Assembly (NCBI RefSeq): GCF_030719295.1
Contig: NZ_CP120997.1
Location: 3,538,501-3,602,500 of the forward strand
DNA length: 64,000 nt
Direction: 5' to 3'
Source: Streptomyces sp. Mut1
GTDB lineage: Bacteria; Actinomycetota; Actinomycetes; Streptomycetales; Streptomycetaceae
The notes under the pieces are model-generated. The model ran no database searches and was not told the DNA's origin. It was given only the letters and a program-made list of their open reading frames with translations. A program made the position numbers and the translations under genes. Within the stretch, counting starts at the first letter, position 1. Each line of letters starts with the position of its first letter. Shown in pieces: positions 1 through 8,770 of this stretch.

Positions 1-155
1 GAGACCTGGAGGAGCAGGACCGGAACGGCCTCCTCCGGCTCCTCGACCCCGGACACCTCGGTGACCGCGACGATGAACGTCTTGATCTGGTCGGCGATCT
101 GGACCGCGAAGTCGCCGGGGTCGTGCGTGACGGTGTTCAACGTGGCGTCAGACAT
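1..155 (-). CDS. DUF5063 family protein, N-terminal part (runs off the window)
   Basis: The first 51 codons of a minus-strand gene lie here; the rest is outside the window. The reading starts MSDATLNTVTHDPGDFAVQI and continues with an acidic stretch (VSGVEEPEEAVP). I recognise this N-terminus from the DUF5063 protein that follows recR in Streptomyces; its function is unknown. The ATG at 155 has a good upstream ribosome site (GGGAGG). It lies 86 nt downstream of recR in the same direction, so it is probably the third gene of a ybaB-recR-DUF5063 unit. The assignment rests on the N-terminus plus context. Confidence 0.75.
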   Translation of the reverse strand, partial: MSDATLNTVTHDPGDFAVQIADQIKTFIVAVTEVSGVEEPEEAVPVLLLQV

Positions 156-241
156 CGAGGAGACCTCCCGTGTGCACGGTCGGAGACGGTGAGTAGAAGA
201 TAACCGCGCTGAACGTAAAACCGCTGTGAGAGGCGGGGGCG

Positions 242-841
242 TCAGACATCCAGCAGTCGCCTCCCCTCGAAGGCGCGGCCGAGGGTGACCTCGTCCGCGT
301 ACTCCAGGTCGCCGCCCACCGGCAGGCCGCTGGCCAGCCTGGTGACGCGCAGGCCCATCGGCTTGACCATCCGCGCCAGGTACGTCGCGGTGGCCTCGCC
401 CTCCAGGTTGGGGTCGGTCGCCAGGATCAGTTCCGTGATGGAGCCGTCGGCGAGGCGGGCCAGCAGTTCACGGATGCGCAGATCGTCCGGGCCGACGCCC
501 TCGATGGGGCTGATCGCGCCGCCCAGCACGTGGTAGCGGCCCCGGAACTCACGGGTCCGCTCGATCGCGACGACGTCCTTCGGCTCCTCGACCACACAGA
601 TGACCGACCGGTCGCGCCGCTGGTCGCGGCAGATGCCGCACTCCTCCTGCTGCGCCACATTGCCGCAGACCGCGCAGAAGCGGACCTTGTCCTTGACCTC
701 CAGGAGGGCATGGGCGAGGCGCCGCACATCCGTGGGCTCGGACTGGAGGATGTGGAAGGCGATCCGCTGCGCGCTCTTGGGACCGACGCCGGGCAGCCTG
801 CCCAGTTCGTCGATGAGGTCCTGAACCACGCCTTCGTACAA
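242..841 (-). CDS. recR: Recombination mediator RecR
   Basis: RecR works with RecF and RecO to load RecA onto gapped single-stranded DNA. The 199-residue protein has normal family length and domain order: an N-terminal helix-hairpin-helix ([15 protein letters not shown], about residues 16-30), a four-cysteine zinc finger (C56, C59, C68, C71), then a Toprim domain beginning [10 protein letters not shown] and carrying the family-typical [13 protein letters not shown] segment. The start is TTG (841), preceded by GGAAGG at suitable spacing; no better start is visible. It lies downstream of the YbaB gene in the same direction, the common bacterial ybaB-recR pairing. Confidence 0.97.
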   Translation of the reverse strand: MYEGVVQDLIDELGRLPGVGPKSAQRIAFHILQSEPTDVRRLAHALLEVKDKVRFCAVCGNVAQQEECGICRDQRRDRSVICVVEEPKDVVAIERTREFRGRYHVLGGAISPIEGVGPDDLRIRELLARLADGSITELILATDPNLEGEATATYLARMVKPMGLRVTRLASGLPVGGDLEYADEVTLGRAFEGRRLLDV

Positions 842-926
842 CGGAACGCCTTCCTGACTGAGCCGGCCGGGTCGTGGTACGTACCGTAGGGGGTACGTAC
901 GGTCTTGGGTATGGGTATGCGGACGG

Positions 927-1265
927 TCAGAACGGCAGGCCGGGCATGCCGCCGCCCAGACCCTGGGTCAGCGGGCCGAGCTTCTGCTGCTGGAGCTGCT
1001 GGGCGTTCTCGTTGGCCGCCTGCACCGCCGCAACGACGAGGTCCGCGAGGGTCTCGGTGTCCTCCGGGTCCACCGCCTTCGGGTCGATCACCAGGCCTCG
1101 CAGCTCGCCCGAGCCGTTGACCGTCGCCTTGACCAGGCCACCGCCCGCCTGGCCGTCGACCTCTGTCCTGGCAAGCTCCTCCTGGGCCTGGGCGAGGTCC
1201 TGCTGCATCTTCTGGGCCTGCTGCAGCAGCTGCTGCATATTGGGCTGACCACCACCGGGAATCAC
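927..1265 (-). CDS. YbaB/EbfC family nucleoid-associated protein
   Basis: A small DNA-binding protein of the YbaB/EbfC family, which forms tweezer-like dimers on DNA and is usually encoded beside recR, as here. The protein is about 112 residues, with the Gln-rich N-terminal coiled coil ([19 protein letters not shown]), the central [15 protein letters not shown] strand region and a Gly-rich tail. I start it at GTG 1265, because GGAG sits about 5 nt upstream and gives the family-typical start [10 protein letters not shown]. An upstream in-frame ATG at 1280 has no ribosome site. It is the probable first gene of the ybaB-recR unit. Confidence 0.93.
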   Translation of the reverse strand: MIPGGGQPNMQQLLQQAQKMQQDLAQAQEELARTEVDGQAGGGLVKATVNGSGELRGLVIDPKAVDPEDTETLADLVVAAVQAANENAQQLQQQKLGPLTQGLGGGMPGLPF

Positions 1266-1699
1266 GGTCACTCCAGGCATTTCGACGACAAATGTTTCGG
1301 TACGCCGAGCCTACGTGGTCCCCGGGCGGTGCGCCCCACCCGCCGACGAGCAACTCTTTCGAGTGAGATCGAGAGAGTGGTGCCGGGAGTCCTATACCTG
1401 ACCAGAGGCCGTACGCACCCGGGAATACCGCGATTTCGACCCCGCGGCCCACCATTCGGCGGTAGGAAGGGCATGCGTCCCGGTACGCACGCGCACCCCT
1501 CCCGTCACGCATGGTTACGCAAGGGGGACTGCCCGTCGCGTCCAGGGGCATGGAGCAGCCAGAGGGTGTCCGACACGTACCCGTGACACCGCGGGGATAT
1601 GCCGGACGCCCCCTGGGGAACAGAGATCCGCCCCGTCGTCGAGTACGAGTACGCGGTCGAGAGCACGCGTCGCCACGCAGCATGCAGAGGAGTACCCCG
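1266..1699. other. Gene-free divergent region between ybaB and the SLATT gene
   Basis: These 434 nt separate two divergent genes and must hold promoters for both. I see no tRNA, no 4.5S-like RNA and no convincing coding frame. Short GTAC-rich repeats occur but I cannot assign -35/-10 boxes with confidence. The only strong signal is the AGAGGAG ribosome site just before the GTG at 1700. Confidence 0.5.
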
Positions 1700-2500
1700 G
1701 TGAGTCAGCCGGAGATGCAGCCCGAAGTGCCGCCCAGCAAGTCCGGCACGCCCGGTCCAGCGGGTCCGGCCGCTCCCTCCGGTACGGGCTCCGGCGCCGA
1801 GGACCGCGGTGGGCGGGGCCATGACCTGACCGGGGAGCCGTTCCCGCTGGGCGACTGGGGCGAACCGTCCCAGCGGCTGGACGAGCTGTACCGATGGGCG
1901 GAAGCGGACGCGCTGCGTACCGCCGAGTGGTATCTGAACGACCGGCTGTGGAAGCGGCGCGCGGCCAGGGCGCTGCGGATCGGCACCGCCGCCGGTGTGG
2001 TCGCGGGCGCCGCCCTGCCGCTGCTCGACCTGACGGGCGCGCTGCACGACGCGGCCGGCTGGGGGTATCTGTCGCTGCTGCTGGGTGCCGCGTGCATGGC
2101 GTGCGACCGGTACTTCGGCCTCACCTCGGGCTGGATAAGGAATCTCGCGACGGCGCAGGCCGTGCAGCGGCGGCTCCAGGTGCTCCGCTTCGACTGGTCG
2201 TCGGAGTGCGTACGGGAGGTGCTCGGCCCGGCCGAGGGCACGGCGAGCGAGGCGACCGAGCGGTGCCTGGGGGTGCTGCGGCGCTTCTCCGAGGACATCA
2301 CGGAGCTCGTACGGTCGGAGACCGCCGACTGGATGGTGGAGTTCCGGGCCGGGCCCGCGCCGATGGGCATGCAGGCGCTGGTCACCGGCGGTACCGGGAG
2401 CGGGCGCCCGGAGCAGGGGGCGTCGCCCGGCCGCTTCCCGCTCCAGTCGATGGGCCGGCCGAACATGCCGCGGCAGCGTCCGCCGGAGTCCCCGCGCTGA
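1700..2500 (+). CDS. SLATT-domain membrane protein
   Basis: A 266-residue protein with a Pro/Gly-rich N-terminus, then a helical region with two adjacent hydrophobic segments (GTAAGVVAGAALPLLDLTGAL and the WGYLSLLLGAACMA region), then a long amphipathic C-terminal domain. This matches the Streptomyces SLATT proteins (SMODS and SLOG-associating two-TM effector). In defence loci SLATT proteins are proposed membrane effectors, but this copy sits in core context next to ybaB-recR with no nucleotide cyclase beside it, so a housekeeping role is as likely. The GTG at 1700 has AGAGGAG 8-9 nt upstream. Confidence 0.75.
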   Translation: MSQPEMQPEVPPSKSGTPGPAGPAAPSGTGSGAEDRGGRGHDLTGEPFPLGDWGEPSQRLDELYRWAEADALRTAEWYLNDRLWKRRAARALRIGTAAGVVAGAALPLLDLTGALHDAAGWGYLSLLLGAACMACDRYFGLTSGWIRNLATAQAVQRRLQVLRFDWSSECVREVLGPAEGTASEATERCLGVLRRFSEDITELVRSETADWMVEFRAGPAPMGMQALVTGGTGSGRPEQGASPGRFPLQSMGRPNMPRQRPPESPR

Positions 2501-2543
2501 CCGGTCCCGGACAGTGCGGGGCCCCGGCGGGCGCCCGGCCGCG

Positions 2544-3191
2544 TCAGCTGAAGACGATCATCGACCCCTGGGCCAGGCTGCGGGTGGCCGCGGCGTGCAG
2601 GCCGAGCCAGACGTGCCGTTCCCGGGCGAAGGGGTTGTCGTCGTACGGGACGCTCGCCGGCTCCTCCAGCTCGGTCGGCGCGGCGGGCGGCAGCGGGGCG
2701 GCCGGCGGGTTCGCCGGGTCGATACCGATCGCCGGGGCGACGAACTCCAGCTCACGCAGCAGCCCGTGCGCGGAGCCGAGCGGCCCGCCGGCCTCCATGA
2801 GGTCGTCGGTGGAGACGGGGGCGGGGAAGTCCAGGGGCACGTACGCCCCCGCGTGGTCGAAGTGCCACACCAGGTGCGACTGCCGGGCCGTCGGCTCGAA
2901 CATCTCCAGCAGCTGCTCGTAGTCCCCGCCCAGCGCGTCGACCGGCGTGACGGCGAGGCCGCTGAGCTGGAGCAGGTAGGCGCTGCGCAGGAGGTGCAGC
3001 GCGTCGTAGTCGAAGCCAGCGATCGGAGCCACGTCGCCGGTCAGCCCCGGCATGTAGGCATAGACCGGGACGGGCGGCAGTCCCGCCTCGCCCAGGGCCT
3101 TGTCGTAGACGGCTATCTCATCGGCGAAGGGGTTGTCGGGGCTGTGGCACAGCACATCGACGAGGGGGACCAGCCACAGGTCACAGGCCAC
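2544..3191 (-). CDS. Conserved hypothetical protein
   Basis: A 215-residue soluble protein that I recognise only as a conserved Streptomyces protein of unknown function. It is acidic, rich in aromatic residues, and has a Pro/Ala-rich stretch near residues 160-180 (ANPPAAPLPPAAPTE). No signal peptide, transmembrane segment or known catalytic motif is visible. The start is GTG 3191 with GGAGAG upstream. It lies downstream of the GntR regulator in the same direction with a 126-nt gap, and converges on the SLATT gene. Confidence 0.75.
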   Translation of the reverse strand: MACDLWLVPLVDVLCHSPDNPFADEIAVYDKALGEAGLPPVPVYAYMPGLTGDVAPIAGFDYDALHLLRSAYLLQLSGLAVTPVDALGGDYEQLLEMFEPTARQSHLVWHFDHAGAYVPLDFPAPVSTDDLMEAGGPLGSAHGLLRELEFVAPAIGIDPANPPAAPLPPAAPTELEEPASVPYDDNPFARERHVWLGLHAAATRSLAQGSMIVFS

Positions 3192-3317
3192 GAAGTCTCG
3201 CTCTCCAACGGGGGCGTGCGGTGGTCGGGACAGCGTAATGCGGTCGGCACCTCGCGCACAGTGGTCGCTCGTGACGGGCTCGGTGCGCGGTGGGCGCGGT
3301 GGGCCGGTGGCGCCGGG

Positions 3318-4022
3318 TCAGGGGCGCCCGGGAGTGGCCGGGTGATCCGCCAGCCGGTCGGCCCAGCTCAGCGCGTGGCCGTTGTAGTCGTCGATCACCG
3401 CGCGCAGGGCGTCGCGGTCCCGGTGCGTGATCGCGGCGACGAGCTCGGCGTGGCCCTTCCACAGCCAGTCCCGCATATCGGCGTCGCCGCGCAGGTAGGG
3501 AACGGCGAACATCCATGCCTGGACGCGCAGCCGGTGCAGGAAGTCGCTGATGTAGCCGTTGCCGACGAGCCCGCCGACCTCCCGCCAGAAGCGCAGGTCG
3601 TAGCCGATGAGTATGTCCAGGTCGCCGCAGCGTGCCGCGCGGGCCGCCTCCTCGGCGCGGCGGCGTACGGAGACGAGCGCGTCCCCGTAGCCCCCGTGCC
3701 GCGACGGGGCCTGATCGCGGAAGACGTCCCGGATGACCCCGTCCATGACCAGGGCACGGGCCTCCACCATGGCCCGGTAGTCCGCGACGGAGAACTGGTG
3801 CACCCGGAACCCGCGGTGCTGGTCGGATTCGAGGAGCCCCTGCGCGGACAGGTCGAACAGCGCCTCGCGGACGGGCGTCGCGGAGACCCCGTACTGCTCG
3901 GCGATCTGCTTGACGGTGAACTCCCGCCCCGGCAGCAGGCGCCCGGCGAGCACTTCGTCACGCAGCGCGTCCGCGATCTGCTGCCGCAGGGTGCTGCGGG
4001 TGACGGCTCCGCTCGCGCACAT
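3318..4022 (-). CDS. GntR-family transcriptional regulator (FCD type)
   Basis: A DNA-binding repressor or activator of the FadR subfamily. The N-terminal winged helix-turn-helix covers about residues 8-75 (LRQQIADALRDEVLAGRLLPG, then QIAEQYGVSATPVREAL, the classic GntR recognition helix). The remainder is a helical FCD-type effector domain. Its ligand cannot be read from sequence; FCD proteins usually bind carboxylic acids. Length (234) is typical. The ATG at 4022 has GGAGGGG upstream. It is divergent from the Ser/Thr kinase gene across 143 nt, so its operator may lie there. Confidence 0.9.
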   Translation of the reverse strand: MCASGAVTRSTLRQQIADALRDEVLAGRLLPGREFTVKQIAEQYGVSATPVREALFDLSAQGLLESDQHRGFRVHQFSVADYRAMVEARALVMDGVIRDVFRDQAPSRHGGYGDALVSVRRRAEEAARAARCGDLDILIGYDLRFWREVGGLVGNGYISDFLHRLRVQAWMFAVPYLRGDADMRDWLWKGHAELVAAITHRDRDALRAVIDDYNGHALSWADRLADHPATPGRP

Positions 4023-4165
4023 GGTGCCCCTCCCCGATTCGGTTCCGGGTCACCTTAGACCGGCGCCTGACCGGCCCCGAGCCCCGGAGGGGCCGCGGCA
4101 CGGCGATCCACGCCGCTATTCTCGTCCCCGTCCGGCGTGTTGTCGTACGGGGGAGGCCGCACACC

Positions 4166-6355
4166 ATGGAAAAGCTCGGGTCCACCGATCCACAGCGCAT
4201 CGGCGCGTACCGCCTGCTGGGGCGCCTCGGCGCGGGCGGGATGGGCCAGGTGTATCTGGCCCGTTCCGACCGCGGCCGTACGGTCGCGCTCAAGCTCGTA
4301 CGCGAGGAACTCGCCGCTCAGCAGGTGTTCCGCGACCGGTTCCGGCAGGAGGTGCAGGCCGCCCGCCGGGTGGGCTCGACGTGGACCGCCCCGGTGCTGG
4401 ACGCCGACACCGACGCCGACGTGCCGTGGGTCGCCACCGGTTATGTCGCGGGGCCCTCCCTCCATGCCACCGTCTCGGGCCGGCCCAGCGCCTCGTCCGG
4501 GCCCGCCCCCGGCACCTACGGCCCCCTGCCTGAACGGTCCGTCCGCATTCTGGGCTCCGGTCTCGCACACGCCCTGAAGGCCATCCACACGGCCGGCCTC
4601 ATCCACCGGGACCTGAAGCCGTCCAACATCCTCCTGACGATCGACGGTCCGCGCGTCATCGACTTCGGGATAGCCAGAGCCCTGGACACCGTCACCGACG
4701 GCGGTCTCACCCGCACCGGCGCACTGGTCGGCTCGCCCGGCTTCATGTCGCCCGAGCAGGTGCGGGGCGAGCGCGTGAGCGCGGCGAGCGACGTGTTCTG
4801 CCTGGGCTCGGTGCTGACGTACGCCCTGACCGGGCGGCTGCCCTTCGGGGCTGCGGCCAACGAGATGCACGCCCTGCTGTTCCGCATCGCGCAGGAGGAC
4901 CCCGACCTGACCGGCGTGACGGCCGGCCTCGACGACCTGATCCGGGGCTGCCTCCACAAGGACCCGCAGGCCCGGCCGTCCACGGACGACATCCTGGCCC
5001 TGCTCGCCGACGGCGACAACAGCCCGGAGCCCTGGCTGCCGGGCGCGCTCATCGCCCAACTCGGCCGCCACGCCGTGGAACTGCTCGACTCGGAGGACCC
5101 CGAGGACGCGGGGCCGTCCGACGCCGGGGCGGCAGGCAACGGGCCGACAGGGAGCGGGCCGGCAGGAGGCGGCCCCGGGCACGCGGAGCCACGGGACGCG
5201 CGGCCGCCGGTCGCCGGACAGCAGCCGGTCGCGGGACAGCCGGTCGCGGGACAGCCGGTCGCCGGGCCGCAGGGCGGCGCGGGGCCACAGGACGCGGTCC
5301 CGGTGGCCGCCCCGGTCCCGGCCGGTCCGGCCTCCCTGACCAAGCCGGCCCCTGGCGGGGCTGCGAGCGGACCCGCGCCGGCGCCGGGCCCCCCGCCCGA
5401 GCCACCCACCGCCGTGCTCCCCGCCACGCCCGGCGAGCCCTCGGCCACGCCGCCCGCGCCCGTCCACGCGCTCCCCACCGCGATCGCCGCGCCCGGCCCC
5501 GTCGCCCCGCAGCCGAGCGGACCGCCACCGAGCGGACCGCCGCCCGCCGCGCCGCCCGGCTACGGCTACCCGCAGCAGCCGGTCCAGGGCTTCGGCCCGC
5601 CGCAACAGCCCAGCCCCGCCCCGGGTTACGGCTATCCGCAGCAGCCCGGCCAGGACCACGGCTACCCCTACGGATACCCGCAGCAGCCCGGCCTCGTCGC
5701 GACTCCCCCGTACGGCCCCGGCTACCCGGCCCCCGCCCCGCACCCGGCCCCCGCGCCGGAGCCGGGCCGCCGCAGAGGCTCGACCGTCGCTCTCGTCGTC
5801 GTCGCCGTGCTGGTCGCGATAGGGGCCGGGGGCTCCGTCTACGCGCTCATGAACGACAAGGGCGGGAAGCCCACGGCGGGCCCCTCCCACTCCGCCGGCC
5901 CGTCCCCGTCCGGGGACACCGGCGACTCCCCGTCCCCGGACGTCTCCGTCTCCCCTGACCCCTCCCCCAGCGACGACGGGCAGAACGGCGAGGAGGGCGG
6001 CGTCCCCGAGGGCTACCTCGGGTCCTGGTCCGGCAGCATCGACAACGCCACCGGGCACTCCACCCGTGAACTCGTCATCCGGCAGGGCGAGGTGGGCGAC
6101 ACCATCCTCACCCTGACCGCCGAGGGCCCGCTGGCCACGGGCGGCACCTACCGCTGCGTCTTCGAGGCGGCGCTGTCCGCCGGGGCGGCCGAGGGCGATT
6201 CGGTGGAGATCGGCCCGTCCACCGTGACGGAGGGCGAGCCCATGACGTCCTGTTCCCCCGGCAGCCCGACCAGGCTCACCCTGCTCCCTGACGGCACGCT
6301 GAGCCGCGAGAACACCTCCAGCGGCGAGAAGCTCACGTACACGAAGTCCGGCTGA
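4166..6355 (+). CDS. Transmembrane Ser/Thr protein kinase (Hanks type)
   Basis: A signalling kinase of 729 residues. The cytoplasmic kinase domain covers about residues 13-275: glycine loop GRLGAGGMGQVYLA, invariant lysine in VALKLV, catalytic HRDLKPSN (about 147-154), DFG in IDFGIARA, and GSPGFMSPEQ in the activation region. A long Pro/Ala/Gly linker (about 310-535) contains repeated YGYPQQP-type units. One transmembrane helix (VALVVVAVLVAIGAGG, about 540-560) leads to a Ser/Pro-rich stalk and an extracellular domain of about 130 residues (GYLGSWSGSIDN...), which differs from the PASTA repeats of PknB and probably senses an unknown ligand. The gene is single, and converges on the clamp-like gene. 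Confidence 0.95.
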   Translation: MEKLGSTDPQRIGAYRLLGRLGAGGMGQVYLARSDRGRTVALKLVREELAAQQVFRDRFRQEVQAARRVGSTWTAPVLDADTDADVPWVATGYVAGPSLHATVSGRPSASSGPAPGTYGPLPERSVRILGSGLAHALKAIHTAGLIHRDLKPSNILLTIDGPRVIDFGIARALDTVTDGGLTRTGALVGSPGFMSPEQVRGERVSAASDVFCLGSVLTYALTGRLPFGAAANEMHALLFRIAQEDPDLTGVTAGLDDLIRGCLHKDPQARPSTDDILALLADGDNSPEPWLPGALIAQLGRHAVELLDSEDPEDAGPSDAGAAGNGPTGSGPAGGGPGHAEPRDARPPVAGQQPVAGQPVAGQPVAGPQGGAGPQDAVPVAAPVPAGPASLTKPAPGGAASGPAPAPGPPPEPPTAVLPATPGEPSATPPAPVHALPTAIAAPGPVAPQPSGPPPSGPPPAAPPGYGYPQQPVQGFGPPQQPSPAPGYGYPQQPGQDHGYPYGYPQQPGLVATPPYGPGYPAPAPHPAPAPEPGRRRGSTVALVVVAVLVAIGAGGSVYALMNDKGGKPTAGPSHSAGPSPSGDTGDSPSPDVSVSPDPSPSDDGQNGEEGGVPEGYLGSWSGSIDNATGHSTRELVIRQGEVGDTILTLTAEGPLATGGTYRCVFEAALSAGAAEGDSVEIGPSTVTEGEPMTSCSPGSPTRLTLLPDGTLSRENTSSGEKLTYTKSG

Positions 6356-6363
6356 CCGGCCCC

Positions 6364-6398
6364 GCCCGGCCGCGGGCCCAGAAACCGGCGGGCCGGGC
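6364..6398. terminator. Hairpin between convergent kinase and clamp-like genes
   Basis: An 8-bp GC-only inverted repeat (GCCCGGCC ... GGCCGGGC) with a 19-nt loop sits in the 56-nt gap between two convergent genes, where a shared terminator is expected. There is no T-tract, as is common in Streptomyces. Confidence 0.4.
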
Positions 6399-6411
6399 CC
6401 CGCGCCCGTGC

Positions 6412-7554
6412 TCACTGGACCAGCGGCTTGACCGACATGAGCAGGTGCTGGTGGACCGTGTCCCCCGACCCGTCCGCCGCGGCCGCCGCCTCCTCGTGGT
6501 CCCGGTGCCCGGTGATCATGGCGCGCTGCCCCTGGCCCATCAGCTGGAACCGGACGACCGGGGTGTCGAACGAGGCCAGCGCGTCCATCAGGTACGACGG
6601 GTTGAACGCGACCGTGATCTCCTCGGTGCCCAGGAGTTCGGCGGGCAGGCGCTGGGAGGCCACGTCGTCCTCGTATCCCGCCTGGAGCAGCACGGAGCCG
6701 GCGGCGAAGGCGAACTGGAGCGGACTGTCCCCGTCCGCCACCACCGCGACCCGCTTCACCGTCTCCACCAGCGGCTCGCGCTCGGTCACCGCCTTGACCG
6801 GGCCGTTCAGCACGAACAGCTTGTCGTGGCGCGGGAGCCGGCCGTCGAGCAGCCGGACCGTGGTGCGCATGCCCTCCCGCTCGAAGCCCGCCGAGCCCTT
6901 GTCCAGCGCGAGGCGGACCGGTCCCGGGCGGGCGCCGACGGACCGGGCGATCTCGCTGAGCCGGCGGGCCGAGACGACGACATCGGCCGTGACGCCGGGC
7001 TCCGCAGGCTGCCAGCCGAGCGTACGGACCGCGAAGCGGTAGCGGTCCGTCGCCGCGAGGGTCAGCCGCCCGCCGTCGAGCCCCAGCCGGACGCCGGTGA
7101 GCGTGGGCAGCGTGTCGTCCCGGCCCGCGGCCACCGACACATCGGCGACGGCCGCCGCGAACTCCTGCCCGTCCACGGCGCCGAGGACGTCCGGCAGCGG
7201 CGGCAGCGCCGGATAGTCGTCCAACGGCAGGACCGACAGGCCGAATCCGGCGCCGCCGCCCGTCACCGTGAACCGCGACCCCTCGACCGCGCACTCCACC
7301 GGCCCCTCGGGCAGCACCTTGCAGACATCGAGCAGGCGGCGGCCCATGACCAGGACCTTCCCGGGCCGTTCGGTCCGGGCCGCCACCTCGATGCGGGCGG
7401 ACGCCTCGTAGTCCAGGCCGGAGATGATCAGCCTGCCGTCCGCCGCCTCCAGCAGCAGACCGCCCAGGACGGGCACGGGCGATCTGGTGGGCAGGACACG
7501 GGCGGCCCAGGCGACGGCGTCCGTCAGCTCGCCGCGTTCGATCAGGAACTCCAT
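6412..7554 (-). CDS. DNA polymerase III beta-clamp-like protein (probably a paralogue)
   Basis: A 380-residue protein with the three-domain sliding-clamp organisation: N-terminus MEFLIERGELTDAVAWAARV, family-typical GLLLEAADGRLIISGLDYE, and the C-terminal ITVAFNPSYLMDAL and RFQLMGQGQRAMI segments found in DnaN proteins. It is not next to dnaA or recF, so it is most likely an additional clamp-like copy rather than the replicative dnaN. The C-terminus departs from the usual M-P-x-R-L ending. The ATG at 7554 has AGGAGAGG upstream. It may be a DNA-repair or regulatory clamp; this is inference from context. Confidence 0.88.
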   Translation of the reverse strand: MEFLIERGELTDAVAWAARVLPTRSPVPVLGGLLLEAADGRLIISGLDYEASARIEVAARTERPGKVLVMGRRLLDVCKVLPEGPVECAVEGSRFTVTGGGAGFGLSVLPLDDYPALPPLPDVLGAVDGQEFAAAVADVSVAAGRDDTLPTLTGVRLGLDGGRLTLAATDRYRFAVRTLGWQPAEPGVTADVVVSARRLSEIARSVGARPGPVRLALDKGSAGFEREGMRTTVRLLDGRLPRHDKLFVLNGPVKAVTEREPLVETVKRVAVVADGDSPLQFAFAAGSVLLQAGYEDDVASQRLPAELLGTEEITVAFNPSYLMDALASFDTPVVRFQLMGQGQRAMITGHRDHEEAAAAADGSGDTVHQHLLMSVKPLVQ

Positions 7555-7630
7555 CGTGGTGCCTCTCCTCGTGCGCCGACCGCCTGCGGTCCCGACGATT
7601 CCGACGTTAGAGGCCACCACTGACAACGAG

Positions 7631-7672
7631 GTGGGGGACGCCTCCGGCCGAGCGGCCGGGGGCGTCCCCCAC
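7631..7672 (-). terminator. Strong hairpin terminator after the first chitinase gene
   Basis: A near-perfect inverted repeat: a 12-bp arm (GTGGGGGACGCC / GGCGTCCCCCAC), one mismatch, then a 6-bp inner arm (CCGGCC / GGCCGG) with a 4-nt loop. It lies 18 nt past the chitinase stop codon and upstream of the clamp-like gene's start, separating the two units. Confidence 0.75.
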
Positions 7673-7689
7673 ACGTGTGAATTCCGCGG

Positions 7690-8586
7690 TCAGCAGCTGA
7701 GGTTGGAGCCGGGCGTGGTGCCCAGGATCTGCGTGAACGCCTGGTACTTGTCGATGCGGCTCTGGACCTGGGCGGGGTTGCCGCCGTTGCACTCGATCGA
7801 GCCGTTGATGGACCGGATCGTCTCACCGAAGCCGGCGCCGTTCACCATGGCGTTGTGGGCCGTCATGGTGCCGGGGCCGTTCTGGGTGTTCCAGTACCAG
7901 AGGCCGGTCTTCCAGGCCACGGCCGCGTCCTGCTCGACCAGGTAGGGGTTGCCCAGCAGGTCGATGCCGAGCGCGTCGCCCGCGGCCTTGTAGTTGAAGT
8001 TCCAGCTGAGCTGGATCGGTCCGCGCCCGTAGTACGCGGCCTGACCGGCCGGGCAGCCGTAGGGCTGGCCGCTGTCGCAGTAGTGCGGGTAGTTGGCGGT
8101 GTTCTGCTCGACGATGTACACGAGGCCGCCGGTCTCGTGGCTGACGTTGGCGAGGAAGGCCGCGGCCTCCTGCTTCTTGACGTCGTCACTGCCGGTGTTG
8201 GCGAAGCCCGGGTAGGCGTCCAGGGCGGCGACCAGCCCGCTGTACGTGTAGAAGGAGTTGCGGCCGGGGAACATCTGGTTGAACTGCGCCTCGCTGACGA
8301 CGAAGCCGGAGGAGGAGCCGGGGTCGCCCGGGTCCGTGCTGCCGCCGCCTCCGCAGGCGCCCTGGTCGGCCCAGACGTCGGAGCTGCCGGGGGTCTCGTT
8401 CTGCGTCCACCACTTGGCGGTCCAGTTGTGCCCGTTGTACGAGGCGGAGTCGCTGCCCGTGTAGACGGACGAGGCGTTCCAGGCGGCCGCGCAGTCGGCG
8501 GCCGATGCGGTCGTGGCGGGGAGTACGACGAGCCCTGCGACGACCGCGCCCAGCGCGGCGAGCAGGCCCATGACGCGTCGGAACAT
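7690..8586 (-). CDS. Secreted GH19 chitinase with N-terminal chitin-binding domain
   Basis: An extracellular endochitinase of 298 residues. A Sec signal peptide (MFRRVMGLLAALGAVVAGLVV, cleavage near TASA-A) precedes a small CBM5/12-type chitin-binding domain (AAWNASSVYTG ... HNWTAKWWTQNETPG). After a short Gly/Asp/Ser linker comes a compact GH19 domain. The catalytic glutamates fit the family: the acid in VSHETGG and the base nine residues later in YIVEQN; the YYGRGPIQLSWNFNY segment is a GH19 hallmark. The ATG at 8586 has GAAGGAG upstream. A DasR/chitinase-type operator lies at 8659-8688, so N-acetylglucosamine/chitin control is likely. Confidence 0.96.
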   Translation of the reverse strand: MFRRVMGLLAALGAVVAGLVVLPATTASAADCAAAWNASSVYTGSDSASYNGHNWTAKWWTQNETPGSSDVWADQGACGGGGSTDPGDPGSSSGFVVSEAQFNQMFPGRNSFYTYSGLVAALDAYPGFANTGSDDVKKQEAAAFLANVSHETGGLVYIVEQNTANYPHYCDSGQPYGCPAGQAAYYGRGPIQLSWNFNYKAAGDALGIDLLGNPYLVEQDAAVAWKTGLWYWNTQNGPGTMTAHNAMVNGAGFGETIRSINGSIECNGGNPAQVQSRIDKYQAFTQILGTTPGSNLSC

Positions 8587-8658
8587 CTGCACACTCCTTC
8601 GGCGCGGCGCACCGCTGACCCGGCGCACCGCTGTGGGGGTGCCGACACTCAAGCGCTG

Positions 8659-8688
8659 TTGGTCTGGACCTGTCAAGGTCTAGACCAA
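8659..8688 (-). promoter_or_regulatory. Chitinase promoter with paired DasR-type operator half-copies
   Basis: Two 12-bp copies of the chitinase repeat (TTGGTCTAGACC and GGTCCAGACCAA on the minus strand) flank the hexamer TTGACA, an ideal -35 box. A weak -10 (TTGAGT) follows 18 nt later. The TGGTCTAGACCA core matches the published DasR responsive element and the known direct repeats of Streptomyces chitinase promoters. It lies 73 nt upstream of the chitinase start. Confidence 0.85.
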
Positions 8689-8714
8689 CAATGAGGGAAC
8701 TTCCGCCGGTTAAA

Positions 8715-8757
8715 CCCCGGGCCCGTCCACGATGCGGGATCGCGGACGGGCCCGGGG
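8715..8757 (-). terminator. Hairpin terminator after the second chitinase gene
   Basis: A perfect 14-bp inverted repeat (CCCCGGGCCCGTCC / GGACGGGCCCGGGG) with a 15-nt loop begins 14 nt past the second chitinase stop codon and precedes the operator of the first chitinase, so the two paralogues look independently transcribed. Confidence 0.8.
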
Positions 8758-8770
8758 CACCGAAGTGACG

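Noticed and set aside
1266..1699. 4.5S RNA or tRNA in the large ybaB gap
   Set aside because: No GNRA/SRP hairpin or cloverleaf could be built by eye.
4055..7294. A 1079-codon minus-strand frame over the kinase gene
   Set aside because: Antisense to the kinase and clamp-like genes; low-complexity Arg/Gly/Ala composition only.
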